A stretch of DNA of 9,790 nt from NCBI GenBank assembly GCA_937859855.1, contig CALMAR010000040.1, forward strand, positions 1 to 9,790, written 5' to 3'. Of the stretch, positions 1 through 8,100 are shown piece by piece; the first letter of the stretch is position 1, and every line of letters begins with the position of its first letter. The notes under the pieces are model-generated. The model made no database searches and was not told the DNA's origin. It worked only from the letters and a program-made list of their open reading frames with translations. The stretch comes from an uncultured Kineosporia sp. GTDB lineage: Bacteria > Actinomycetota > Actinomycetes > Actinomycetales > Kineosporiaceae. A program made the translations under genes and the position numbers.

Positions 1-1014
1 GTGATGTGGGGCGGGTTAGCTGCCGGGGAGGGCGGCCACGATCCGCTGGGGGGGGCTTCGGTCCGAGACGGCGGGCTGGACTGGCTGGGTTCCGGGGCGG
101 GGGAGGGCCTGGTAGGTCGTCCCGATCGGCGGCCTGGCCCCTCGTCCGGCCCAGTCGATCAGCCGGATCAGCCGCGTGAGCTGGATCAGCTGGATCAGTT
201 GGATCAGCTGGATCAGGCCGGCGGTCCTGGCCGGCTCAGCGTGCCTGGGGTCGCGCTGGTCGGAGGGGGCCCTGGCGATCCGGAACTGATCACCGTGCTC
301 GGACGACGGCTGCTCGCGCGGGCCGATGTGGTGATCGCCGACCGGCTGGCCCCCCGGGCGCTGCTAGCCGAACTGCGGCCGGACGTCCACGTCATCGATG
401 CCACCAAGCTGCCCAGGGGCCGATTCATGGCCCAGGAGGCGATCAACGCCGCACTGGTCGAACACGCCCGGGCCGGCCGGTTCGTGGTCCGGCTCAAGGG
501 CGGCGACCCGTACGTGTTCGGGCGGGGCTCGGAGGAACTGGCGGCCTGCGTCGAGGCGGGAATCCCGGTTCAGGTGGTGCCAGGAATCACCAGCGCGCTG
601 GCGGTGCCGGGCCTGGCCGGGATTCCGATCACACATCGGGGCGTGGCGCATGAGGCGGTGATCGTGTCGGGTCACCTTCCACCTGGTGACCCGGCGTCAC
701 TGGTCGATTGGGCGGCCCTGGGCCGGCTGGCCGGAACGATCGTGATCATGATGGGCGTACAGAACCTACCGGCGATCGTCCCGGTCCTGGTCGGCAACGG
801 GAGGGCGCCGGACACGCCGGTCGCGGTGATTCAGAATGGCTCGACGCCGGCCCAGCGAATCATCGTGGGGACACTGCAGACCATTGCTGCGCAGGCTCAA
901 TCAGCCGGCCTGCGAGCTCCGGCGATCATTGTGGTCGGTGATGTGGTGAGCCAGCGGGCCGGCGCCGGGCGCGCAGTCGTCAATCCGGGCGAGGGACCAC
1001 GACCACCGGGCTGA
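1..1014 (+). CDS. cobA: Uroporphyrinogen-III C-methyltransferase (SUMT), 5' end uncertain
   Basis: Uses two S-adenosylmethionines to methylate uroporphyrinogen III at C2 and C7, giving precorrin-2, the cytoplasmic precursor of cobalamin and sirohaem. The catalytic domain covers about residues 81-325. It shows the N-terminal glycine motif VGGGPGDPE (87-95), the family signature RLKGGDPYVFGRG (164-176), VVPGITSALAVPG and THRG, then MMGVQNLP and NGSTPAQR near the end. The frame is open to the left edge. Residues 1-80 are Gly/Pro-rich with LDQ repeats and match nothing I know in SUMT. The start could be GTG 1, ATG 4 (a TGA at 2-4 would give a TGATG overlap with an upstream gene), GTG 241 (257 aa, the usual SUMT length, but no clear ribosome site), or upstream of the window if this is a fusion to a precorrin-2 dehydrogenase domain as in some actinobacterial CysG proteins. 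A rare TTA at codon 6 slightly disfavours the extension. Function is certain; the start is not. Confidence 0.9.
   Translation: MMWGGLAAGEGGHDPLGGASVRDGGLDWLGSGAGEGLVGRPDRRPGPSSGPVDQPDQPRELDQLDQLDQLDQAGGPGRLSVPGVALVGGGPGDPELITVLGRRLLARADVVIADRLAPRALLAELRPDVHVIDATKLPRGRFMAQEAINAALVEHARAGRFVVRLKGGDPYVFGRGSEELAACVEAGIPVQVVPGITSALAVPGLAGIPITHRGVAHEAVIVSGHLPPGDPASLVDWAALGRLAGTIVIMMGVQNLPAIVPVLVGNGRAPDTPVAVIQNGSTPAQRIIVGTLQTIAAQAQSAGLRAPAIIVVGDVVSQRAGAGRAVVNPGEGPRPPG
154..216 (+). repeat. 9-bp in-frame tandem repeat, consensus CTGGATCAG (LDQ)
   Basis: Seven consecutive 9-bp units. The first three are diverged (GTCGATCAG, CCGGATCAG, CCGCGTGAG), and the next four, at 181-216, are CTGGATCAG with one C-to-T change in the third copy. 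In the cobA frame they read VDQ PDQ PRE LDQ LDQ LDQ LDQ. Unit length is a multiple of three, so copy-number change by slippage would keep the frame. If translation really begins at GTG 241, the repeat would instead lie in the leader just upstream of cobA. Confidence 0.9.
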
Positions 1015-1876
1015 GGGCCCGCCGCACCAGCCGAGACGACACCCCTCCGAGCAGGACCCGGCGCACCGGCCCGTATCCGCGCGAGCCGCAGAACAGCAGG
1101 CTGACGTCGTCCAGATCGGCCAGCATGCTGACCACATCCCCGATCAGCAGACTGGCAGTGACCTCCAATCCCTCGCTCTGCTCGGCGATCGAGGCGCTGG
1201 CTTGGTCCAATGCCTCCTGGTAACCCTCGCGGGCAGTGCGGGTGAAAGCCTTCTCGGCGTCCGCGCCGACCAGCCAGGGGACGACGCTGGCCTCCTGCGC
1301 CACCGCCGTGAACAGATGCAGCCGCGCGCCGAGCTGCCTGGCGGTGTCAGCGGCGGCGCGCAATCCGGCCATCGCCTCGTCGGTGGCCAGGTAGGCGACC
1401 CCGACCACCGGAGGCGCGGACCAGCCCTGCTGGGCAAACCCCTTGGGCGCCACGGCGATCGGGCACTCAGCCCCGGACAGCAGACGGCTGGCCGTGCTGC
1501 CGGCGAACACCCGGCGGTCGAAGCCCTCGGTGGCGGCTGAGCCGACCACCACCATCGACGCCGACTCGGCCACCGCCAGGTCGCTGAGCCCCCGGGCGGC
1601 TGATGAGGACGGCACCAGCCGATATTCGGGATCAGGCGGCCCGTCCACTTTCGAGGCCAGCTCCCGGGCCGTGTCCAGCGCGGCGGCTGAGGCGGCCCGG
1701 CGGTCGGCCACCCACTCGGCGTCCACCCGGCCGCTTCCGATCGGAGCCGGTGCTGCATGCACCTTGGCCACGATGGCCGGCGCCGTCAGTGCCTTGGCCA
1801 GTTGCAGGCCCAAGGTCAGCGCATCGGCTCCGGAGGAGCCGGCCTCGTAGCCGATGACGATCGGCCCGCTGGTCAT
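980..1876 (-). CDS. Universal stress protein, two tandem UspA domains
   Basis: A 298-residue cytoplasmic protein with two UspA-like domains, about residues 5-145 and 156-296. Many family members bind ATP through G-2x-G-9x-G(S/T). Domain 2 keeps this frame as G264-S-R-G267, nine residues, then G277, but has G278 where S/T is usual. Domain 1 has G112-S-A-A115 and G126-S127-T128, so the second Gly is lost and the spacing is one longer. The usual N-terminal Asp is Glu11 in domain 1 and apparently Ala161 in domain 2. Nucleotide binding is therefore plausible but not assured, most likely in domain 2. The ATG at 1876 overlaps the permease stop (ATGA), indicating translational coupling and a job tied to that transporter. 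Its 3' end overlaps the convergent cobA by 35 bp. Family assignment is firm; the ligand and partner are inferred. Confidence 0.93.
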   Translation of the reverse strand: MTSGPIVIGYEAGSSGADALTLGLQLAKALTAPAIVAKVHAAPAPIGSGRVDAEWVADRRAASAAALDTARELASKVDGPPDPEYRLVPSSSAARGLSDLAVAESASMVVVGSAATEGFDRRVFAGSTASRLLSGAECPIAVAPKGFAQQGWSAPPVVGVAYLATDEAMAGLRAAADTARQLGARLHLFTAVAQEASVVPWLVGADAEKAFTRTAREGYQEALDQASASIAEQSEGLEVTASLLIGDVVSMLADLDDVSLLFCGSRGYGPVRRVLLGGVSSRLVRRALSPVVVVPRPD

Positions 1877-3351
1877 CGCGGCTCGTCCCCATCCCGCCCG
1901 TCACGCCGGTCGAGGTCATCGCCGTCGAAGGCCGAAACGTTGGGCTCGGTGCGCATCCGGGAGTGCGAGTACCCGTAGAAGGCGTAGATCGCCATTCCGA
2001 TGACCAGCCAGACCACGAACCGGATCCACGTGGTGCCCGGCAGCGTGGACATCAGGTAGATGGCGAAGCCGATCCCGATCAGCGGGAACACCGGTGAGAA
2101 GGGAACCTTGTAAGGCCGGGGCATCTCGGGCCGGGTGCGGCGCAGCACGATCACGCCGATGTTGACCAGCACGAACGCGAACAGGGTGCCGATGTTCACC
2201 AGCTTGACGATCTCGTCCAGCGGGACCAGCGCGGCCAGGATCGAGATCAGGATGCCCATCCCCAGGGTCAGCCGGGCCGGTGTGCCATAGCGGGGATGCA
2301 CGTGGGCCAGGCGGCGCGGCAGCAGACCGTCGCGGCACATGGCGAAGAAGATCCGGGTCTGCCCGTACATGATCACCAGGACCACACTGGTGATCGCCAC
2401 CAGTGCCCCGAAGGACAGGATCGAGGCGGCCCAGCCCAGCCCGGCACCTTCGCGCAGGGCGGTGGCCAGCGGGGCGTCGCTCTTGGCCAGAGCGGTGGGC
2501 TTGGCGATCCCGATCGCGCCGGTCGCGACCAGCACGTAGAAGATCGTGCAGATCACCAGGGATCCGATGATGGCGATCGGCAGGTCCCGCTTGGGGTTCT
2601 CCGATTCTTCGCTGCCGGTCGACACCGCGTCGAAACCGATGAAGGCGAAGAAGATGATGGCCGCCGCCGCACTGATGCCGCCGTTGCCCTGGGGGGAGAA
2701 CGGGGCGAAGTTCTTCGTCCCGAAGTGAGCGAACGCGACCACGATGAAGAAGACGAGCACCACCAGCTTGATCGCGACCATGACCAGGTTGGCCCGGGCG
2801 CTCTCCCGGGTGCCCCGGATCAGCAGGAACGTGATCGCCAGGGTGATGAAGACGGCTGGCAGGTTGAACTTTCCGCCGTCGCTGGGGGACTTGGCGATGG
2901 CGTCCGGAAGGCTCCAGTGGAAGGTGGACTCCAAGAACTCGTTGACGTTGCCGCCCCAGCCGACGGCGACCGCCGCGACCGAGACGCCGTACTCGAGAAT
3001 CAGGTCCCAGCCGATGATCCAGGCCACCAGCTCACCGAGTGTGGCATAGGAGTAGGTGTACGCGCTGCCGGAGACCGGGATGGAGGACGCGAGTTCGGCA
3101 TACGACAGAGCCGAGAACACGCAGGCCACTGCGGCGAGCACGAACGAGAGGATGACCGCGGGGCCGGCCTCCTTGGCCCCCTCACCGATCACCACGAAGA
3201 TCCCGGTACCAATGATCGCCCCGACGCCCAGCGAAGTGAGCTGAAGAGCGCTGACGCTCTTCTTTAGTCCTTCGCCCTCTGACTCGGTGGAGGCGATCAG
3301 GTCATCGACATTGCGGACGGCGAAAATCCTGGATCTGACATCGTCAGGCAT
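1873..3351 (-). CDS. APC-superfamily amino-acid permease (cationic amino-acid transporter type)
   Basis: An integral membrane secondary transporter of the APC superfamily, 492 residues, probably about 12 membrane helices. The first helix carries the hallmark GAIIGTGIF (44-52). Further family features are YAELASSIPVSGSAYTYSY (84-102) and FIGFDAVSTGSEESENPKRDLP (237-258), both typical of the CAT/YfnA-like group that moves cationic or neutral amino acids. The N-terminal lead-in ending in GEGLKKSVSAL is also typical. The tail is hydrophilic and rich in Asp and Arg (about the last 25 residues), so it is probably cytoplasmic. I start it at ATG 3351, with GGAGGT at 3364-3359 and 7 nt spacing. The slightly longer GTG at 3360 lies inside that Shine-Dalgarno sequence and is rejected. 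It is the first gene of a two-gene unit with the stress protein. The substrate cannot be read from the sequence. Confidence 0.95.
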   Translation of the reverse strand: MPDDVRSRIFAVRNVDDLIASTESEGEGLKKSVSALQLTSLGVGAIIGTGIFVVIGEGAKEAGPAVILSFVLAAVACVFSALSYAELASSIPVSGSAYTYSYATLGELVAWIIGWDLILEYGVSVAAVAVGWGGNVNEFLESTFHWSLPDAIAKSPSDGGKFNLPAVFITLAITFLLIRGTRESARANLVMVAIKLVVLVFFIVVAFAHFGTKNFAPFSPQGNGGISAAAAIIFFAFIGFDAVSTGSEESENPKRDLPIAIIGSLVICTIFYVLVATGAIGIAKPTALAKSDAPLATALREGAGLGWAASILSFGALVAITSVVLVIMYGQTRIFFAMCRDGLLPRRLAHVHPRYGTPARLTLGMGILISILAALVPLDEIVKLVNIGTLFAFVLVNIGVIVLRRTRPEMPRPYKVPFSPVFPLIGIGFAIYLMSTLPGTTWIRFVVWLVIGMAIYAFYGYSHSRMRTEPNVSAFDGDDLDRRDGRDGDEPR

Positions 3352-3468
3352 GCGACCCACCTCCGACTCGGCTGATTCCGGCCGGATTCGGGCCGTGATC
3401 AGAGCCGGCCAGAACCCTCACCCGACCATAAGACCTGATCTTGGTCTTGTCGTCCCGAATCGGGCCAA
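3352..3468 (-). promoter_or_regulatory. Leader and promoter region of the permease/stress-protein unit
   Basis: A 117-bp gap between the stop of the TIGR03086-type gene and the permease ATG, all on the minus strand. It ends in a strong ribosome site (GGAGGT, 3364-3359). It contains three symmetric elements: TCCGGCCGGA (3377-3386), AAGACC-N7-GGTCTT (3430-3448) and CCCGA-A-TCGGG (3454-3464). ATTCGGG at 3386-3392 is also an inverted copy of CCCGAAT at 3454-3460. I see no convincing -35/-10 pair and no hairpin followed by a T-run, so whether transcription stops here, starts here or reads through is unresolved. Confidence 0.4.
3430..3448. promoter_or_regulatory. Inverted repeat AAGACC-N7-GGTCTT, possible operator
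   Basis: Perfect 6-bp arms around a 7-nt centre (TGATCTT on the plus strand), about 80 bp upstream of the permease start. The form and size suit a dimeric regulator, and the position suits control of the permease/stress-protein unit. No T-run follows on either strand, which argues against a terminator. The assignment rests on symmetry and position alone. Confidence 0.3.
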
Positions 3469-4104
3469 TCAGGGCTTTTCTGGCGGTCGCCATCCAGGGG
3501 TGCGGCCGGAGAAACCGATCAGCCGATCGAGCGCCGGAGCATCATCCGGCACTGTCACCTCAGGTCCGAAATCCTTTCCAGGGCCGCGGTATTCGTCGGT
3601 CAGCATGGCCGCGGCGAACGGCAGCACCACCTGCGCCGCATCAGCCGGCGGACGCCAGGACTGGCCGGTGGCCACGGCCAGATCATTGCCGTGTACCAGC
3701 GTCTCCCACATCACCATGGTCAGCGCGCCGTCGCCGGGCAGGCTGGCCGACACCAGCTTGACCGGACGACTGGCGATTCCGGCCTTCACCGCCCGCCCGG
3801 CCCGCTCGGCCGCCTCGGCCACCACCGTGGCCGCCTGCTGCGGATCGCCGGGCGCTTCGAACGTGGCTGGATCCGGGCGATCCGCGGTGCCGTCCGGATC
3901 CGCCAGGGCGAAACCGAAGTAGTTGGTCCAGCCCAGGATGTGCTGACGCAGGGCCGCGACATCGAAGCCGGGGCATGGAGTGGGCCGGCCGTACTGAGCC
4001 GGAAGCACCTGTCCGACCAGGATCTGCAGATCGGTGAGCACCGGCACGATCAGGTCGCTGGCCGAAGGAACGTCGCTGCGCCCGGCGGGAGTCGTTGAGT
4101 CCAT
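3469..4104 (-). CDS. DinB-fold MDMPI_N/TIGR03086-type putative metal-binding protein
   Basis: A 211-residue soluble protein resembling the N-terminal domain of mycothiol-dependent maleylpyruvate isomerase and the TIGR03086 family, both common in actinobacteria. The diagnostic segments are PTPCPGFDVAALRQHILGW (41-59) and WETLVHGNDLAVATG (133-147). H55, E134 and H138 fit the His, Glu-x3-His metal triad known from maleylpyruvate isomerase, so a divalent metal site, probably Zn, is likely intact. Members of this superfamily use mycothiol or have unknown substrates; nothing here identifies the reaction. It starts at ATG 4104, 17 bp after the oxidoreductase stop, with only a weak AGG upstream, and is the last gene of the cobN unit. 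The N-terminal 15 residues are Ser/Pro-rich and not family-like. The fold is fairly sure; the function is unknown. Confidence 0.85.
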   Translation of the reverse strand: MDSTTPAGRSDVPSASDLIVPVLTDLQILVGQVLPAQYGRPTPCPGFDVAALRQHILGWTNYFGFALADPDGTADRPDPATFEAPGDPQQAATVVAEAAERAGRAVKAGIASRPVKLVSASLPGDGALTMVMWETLVHGNDLAVATGQSWRPPADAAQVVLPFAAAMLTDEYRGPGKDFGPEVTVPDDAPALDRLIGFSGRTPGWRPPEKP

Positions 4105-4121
4105 GCCGGGAACCTAGTGGC

Positions 4122-5174
4122 TCACAGCTCGATGCTCTGGTGCTGGCTGGCGCTGGCGCGGGCGGCGTCCAGCACCGCAACGGCCAGCACCGACTCCCGC
4201 GCGTCGACCGGGGGCGGTCCCTCACCCCGCACCGCCGCCGCCCACGCCGGATAGAAGGTGTCCCAGCGGCCCCGTTCACTGGGAATCACCTCGCGCTGGT
4301 CTCCGCGTTGCAGCCACCCCCAGGACGATTCGTCCTCCACGCCCCACCGGTCGCCCTCGCTGGCCGGAGACCGCCCGGAGATGAGCGCCGCTTCCTGGCC
4401 ATCCATGGGGGCGGGCGCGATGAAGGAGCCCCGCGTTCCGGTGACCCGGAATCGCGGACCGGGCGCCCCCTGCACCCAGTCGCCGCAAACGTGGGACGAC
4501 ACCCCGTTCTCGTGCTGAAGAGCGAGAAAGAACCGATCCTCGATCCGGCCGAGGTCGTCCGGATCCGCGGGCACATCGGCTTCGGCGTAGACCCGCCGCA
4601 CCGGCCCGGACAACTGGATCGCCTGATCGACCAAGTGAGCGCCGAAGTCCCGCATCAGGCCACCGCCCGCGATCTTCGGAGCCTGGGCAGGCCCAGGCCG
4701 GAAGCGCTCGAACCGGGACTCGAGCCGGATCACCGACCCTAGACGCCCGTCATCGACCAGGCGTCTCACGGTGAGGAAATCGCTGTCCCAGCGCCGATTC
4801 TGGTAAACGGTGAGCAGAACGCCGGCCTGTTCGGCCGCCTTCACCGCTGCCCGGGCCGCCCCTGCCTCGAGAGCGAAGGGCTTGTCGCACACCACGGCCA
4901 GGCTGAGGCCGATCGCCTCGTGCACCAGATCCATGTGCGTGCTCACCGGCGTCGAAATGGTCACTGCCGCAGCACCGGATGCGGCCAGCGCGGCCAGGTC
5001 GTCGAACACCGGCAGGCCGGGAAAGGCGGCCGCCACCTGGGCCCGGCGCTGCTGCGAGCGAGTGACCACTCCAGCGAACTCGGCTCCAGCGGCCGAGGCG
5101 ATCAGCGGCGCGTGAAAGAATCGCCCTCCGGATCCGAAGCCAGCCAATCCGATTCGCGTCACCGGCTCACTCAT
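4122..5174 (-). CDS. Gfo/Idh/MocA-family NAD(P)-dependent oxidoreductase
   Basis: A 350-residue cytoplasmic dehydrogenase. The N-terminal Rossmann domain (about 5-120) has the nucleotide motif GFGSGG (12-17) and the conserved TPVSTH segment (75-80). The usual EKP motif, whose Lys is catalytic, appears as C-D97-K98-P99, a conservative E-to-D change. The C-terminal Gfo/Idh domain has GGGLMRDFGAHLVD (170-183), supplying the characteristic Asp176 and His180. The pattern YQNRRWDSDFLTVRRL after the Rossmann domain is like the YdgJ/YhhX group. Such enzymes oxidise or reduce sugars, inositols and related polyols; the substrate cannot be told. The ATG at 5174 shares its A with the cobN stop (TGATG), so it is translationally coupled to cobN. 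No B12 role is known for the family; co-expression is the only link. Confidence 0.93.
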   Translation of the reverse strand: MSEPVTRIGLAGFGSGGRFFHAPLIASAAGAEFAGVVTRSQQRRAQVAAAFPGLPVFDDLAALAASGAAAVTISTPVSTHMDLVHEAIGLSLAVVCDKPFALEAGAARAAVKAAEQAGVLLTVYQNRRWDSDFLTVRRLVDDGRLGSVIRLESRFERFRPGPAQAPKIAGGGLMRDFGAHLVDQAIQLSGPVRRVYAEADVPADPDDLGRIEDRFFLALQHENGVSSHVCGDWVQGAPGPRFRVTGTRGSFIAPAPMDGQEAALISGRSPASEGDRWGVEDESSWGWLQRGDQREVIPSERGRWDTFYPAWAAAVRGEGPPPVDARESVLAVAVLDAARASASQHQSIEL

Positions 5175-8100
5175 CAGCCCTCCAGGTCTCCTTCAGCGGC
5201 CAGCAGCACCTCACGCAGGGCGTCCAGTTGTCCGGGGTCCGGCTCAGCCCACAGGCCGCGCTCAGCCGCCTCGAGCAGGCGCTCGGTCATTCCGTGCAAC
5301 GCCCATGGGTTGGACTCGCTGAGGAACTTCTGGGTGTCCGGATCCAGGACGTAGGTCTCGGCCAGCTTCCCGTACATCCAATCCTGCACGACGCCGGTGG
5401 TGGCGTCGTAGCCGAACAGATAGTCAACGGTGGCGGCCATTTCGAACGCACCCTTGTAGCCGTGCCGCTGCATCGCCGCCAGCCAGCGCGGATTGACCAC
5501 CCGGGACCGGAAGACTCTGGACACCTCCTGATGCAGCGACCTGGTCCGTACCGCGGACGGCTGGGTGCTGTCCCCGATGTAGGCCCGGGGGGCGGCGCCG
5601 GTCAGCGACGCCACCATCGCCACCATCCCGCCGTGGTACTGGAAGTAGTCATCGCTGTCAGCGATGTCGTGCTCGGCACTGTCATAGTTCTTGGCTGCCA
5701 CCGCGATCCGGCGGTAGGAGCTTTCCATCTCGGTGCGGGCCTCGCGGCCATCCAGGCCCCGGCCGTAGGCGTAGCCACCCCAGACCGCGTACACCTGGGC
5801 CAGATCCGCGTTGTCACGCCAGCTGCGGGTGTCGATCAGGGGCAGCAGGCCGGCCCCGTAGGAGCCGGGCTTGGAGCCGAAGATCCTGGTGGTGGCCCGG
5901 CGCTGGTCACCATGCTCAGCCAGATCATGTTCCACATGGGCCCGGACGAAGTTCTCTTCGGCCGGTTCGTCCTGGGCCGCGGCCAGGGCCACCGCGTCGT
6001 CCAGCATGGTCACCACGTGCGGGAAGGCGTCCCGGAAGAAGCCGCTGATCCGGATGGTGACGTCGATCCGGGGCCGCCCGAGCTCGGGCAGGGTGACCGG
6101 CTCCAGACCGGTGATCCGGCGGGACGCATCGTCCCAGACCGGCCGGACGCCCAGCAGGGCCAGCACTTCGGCGACGTCGTCACCGCTGGTCCGCATCGCG
6201 CTGGTGCCCCACACCGACAGGCCGACCGATCGGGGCCATTCACCGGTGTCGTCGCGATACCGCTCGAGCAGCGAATCGGCCATCGACCGGCCGGTCTCCC
6301 AGGCCAACCGGCTGGGCACGGCCCGTGGATCGACCGAATAGAAGTTGCGCCCGGTCGGCAGCACGTTCACCAGCCCGCGCAACGGTGATCCGCTGGGGCC
6401 GGGAGCGACGAAACCACCAGCCAGAGCGTGGATCACGGCCCCGATCTCCTGGCCGGTACCGGCCAGCCGGGGCACCACCTCGGTGGCGGCGAAGCTGAGC
6501 ACAGCCTTCAATGCTTCCTGATCGGCTTGCGGAACGAGCTCAGCAGCGGATACGACGTGTTCGATCTGAGCAATGTCCCAGCCGGTGTCCTCCATCGCCT
6601 GGATCAGTTCCCGGCCAGCCGTTTCGGCGGCGTCTACCTCGGCCCGCCCGGCGCCGTCCGCGATCCCGCTCCCCACCTCGGACTCCCACAGGCCGAGTGC
6701 CTCCCGCAGGCCGGGCAGGGTCTGGGTGCCCCCCCACAGCTGCCGGGCTCGCAGCATCGAATTCACCAGGTGCACCCGAACCGGACCGGTCGGCGCCTCA
6801 CCGAGAATGTGCAGCCCGTCGCGGATCTGGGCGTCCTTGACCTGGCAGAGCCAGCCGTCCAGGTGCAGGATCATCTCGTCGAACTCGGCGTCCTGCGGGC
6901 GTTCGTCGAGGCCCAGGTCCCGATGCAGCTGGGCGGCTCGCATCAGGGTCCAGATCTGGCTGCGCACCGCGGGAGCCTTGGCCGGATCGAGCGCGATCAC
7001 CGCCGCGTACTCGTCCAGAAGCTGCTCCAGCCGGGCGATGTCGCCATAGCTGTCGGCCCGGGACATCGGCGGCACCAGGTGATCGACCAGGGTGGCGTGG
7101 GCCCGGCGCTTCGCCTGGGTGCCCTCGCCCGGGTCGTTCACCAGGAACGGGTAGATCAGCGGCAGATTGCCCAGCGCCGCGTCCGGGGAGCAGGACGCCG
7201 ACAGGCCCAGGTTCTTGCCCGGCGTCCACTCCAGGGTGCCGTGCTTGCCCAGGTGAATGATCGCGTCAGCGCCGAATCCTCCTTGCGCTGCGGGCAGATT
7301 CAGCCAGTGGTAGGCGGCCAGGTAGTGATGCGAGGGCGGCAGATCCGGGTCGTGGTAGATGGCCACCGGATTCTCTCCGAAGCCCCGGGGCGGTTGGAGC
7401 AGCAGCACCAGGTTCCCGGCCTCGATCGCGGCCAGCACGATGTCGCCGTCCGGGTCCCCGCTGGACCGTGGCCCACCGGGACCGTCCACGAACAGTTCAC
7501 CCGGCGCCGGACCCCAGTGCGCCTCCACTCTTTCCCGCAGATCTGCCGGCAGGGAGGAGAACCAGCTCCGGTAGAGCGCCGCCGGGATCCGGACCGGGTT
7601 GCCGGCCAGCTGATCCTCGGTCAGCCAGTCCAGATCCTGGCCCCCCGCCTCGATCAGGCCGTGCACCAGTGCGTCGCCGTCCATGGCCGCCAGCCCTGGC
7701 AGTGAACCCGGCCCGTCAGCCGGGCCGATGTCATAGCCCGCTTCCCGCAGCGCATTCAGCAGCCGCAGAGCGCTGGCCGGAGTGTCGAGCCCGACCGCAT
7801 TGCCGATCCGGGCGTGCTTGGTCGGATAGGCGGTCAGCATCAACGCGATGCGCTTGCGGCTGGGCGGCCGATGCCGCAGACGCGCGTGGCTCACCGCGAT
7901 TCCGGCCACCCGGGCGGCTCGTTCGGGGTCGGCGGCATAGCGAGTCAGTCCGGCCTCGTCGACCTCCTTGAACGAGAATGGGACGGTGATGAGCCGGCCG
8001 TCGAACTCCGGGATGGCCACCTGGTTGGCCGCGTCCAGCGGGATCAGGCCCTCGGAGCTGTCCAGCCATTGAGAGCGGCTGGACAGAGAGCTGATCGCCT

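Noticed and set aside
181..216. Short repeats as a CRISPR array
   Set aside because: The units are 9 bp, directly adjacent with no spacers, and in frame; this is a microsatellite-like coding repeat.
2296..3267. Plus-strand open frame of 323 codons
   Set aside because: It lies wholly antisense to the permease, whose membrane helices and APC motifs are clear. The translation is a low-hydrophobicity Gly/Asp/Arg mix, as expected from the reverse strand of GC-rich coding DNA.
3358..3360. GTG as the permease start
   Set aside because: This GTG lies within the GGAGGTG Shine-Dalgarno sequence that serves ATG 3351 at ideal spacing.
3454..3464. CCCGAATCGGG as an intrinsic terminator of the cobN unit
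   Set aside because: The stem is at most 4-5 bp with a minimal loop and there is no T-run on the minus strand after it.
3287..3922. Plus-strand open frame of 211 codons across the permease 5' region and the TIGR03086-type gene
   Set aside because: It crosses two well-supported minus-strand genes and the gap between them, and its product is Ser/Pro/Ala-rich with no recognisable family.
5228..7705. Two long plus-strand open frames (5228-6388 and 6428-7705) opposite cobN
   Set aside because: Antisense shadows of cobN, caused by high third-position GC. They show no domain-like pattern and no plausible ribosome site.
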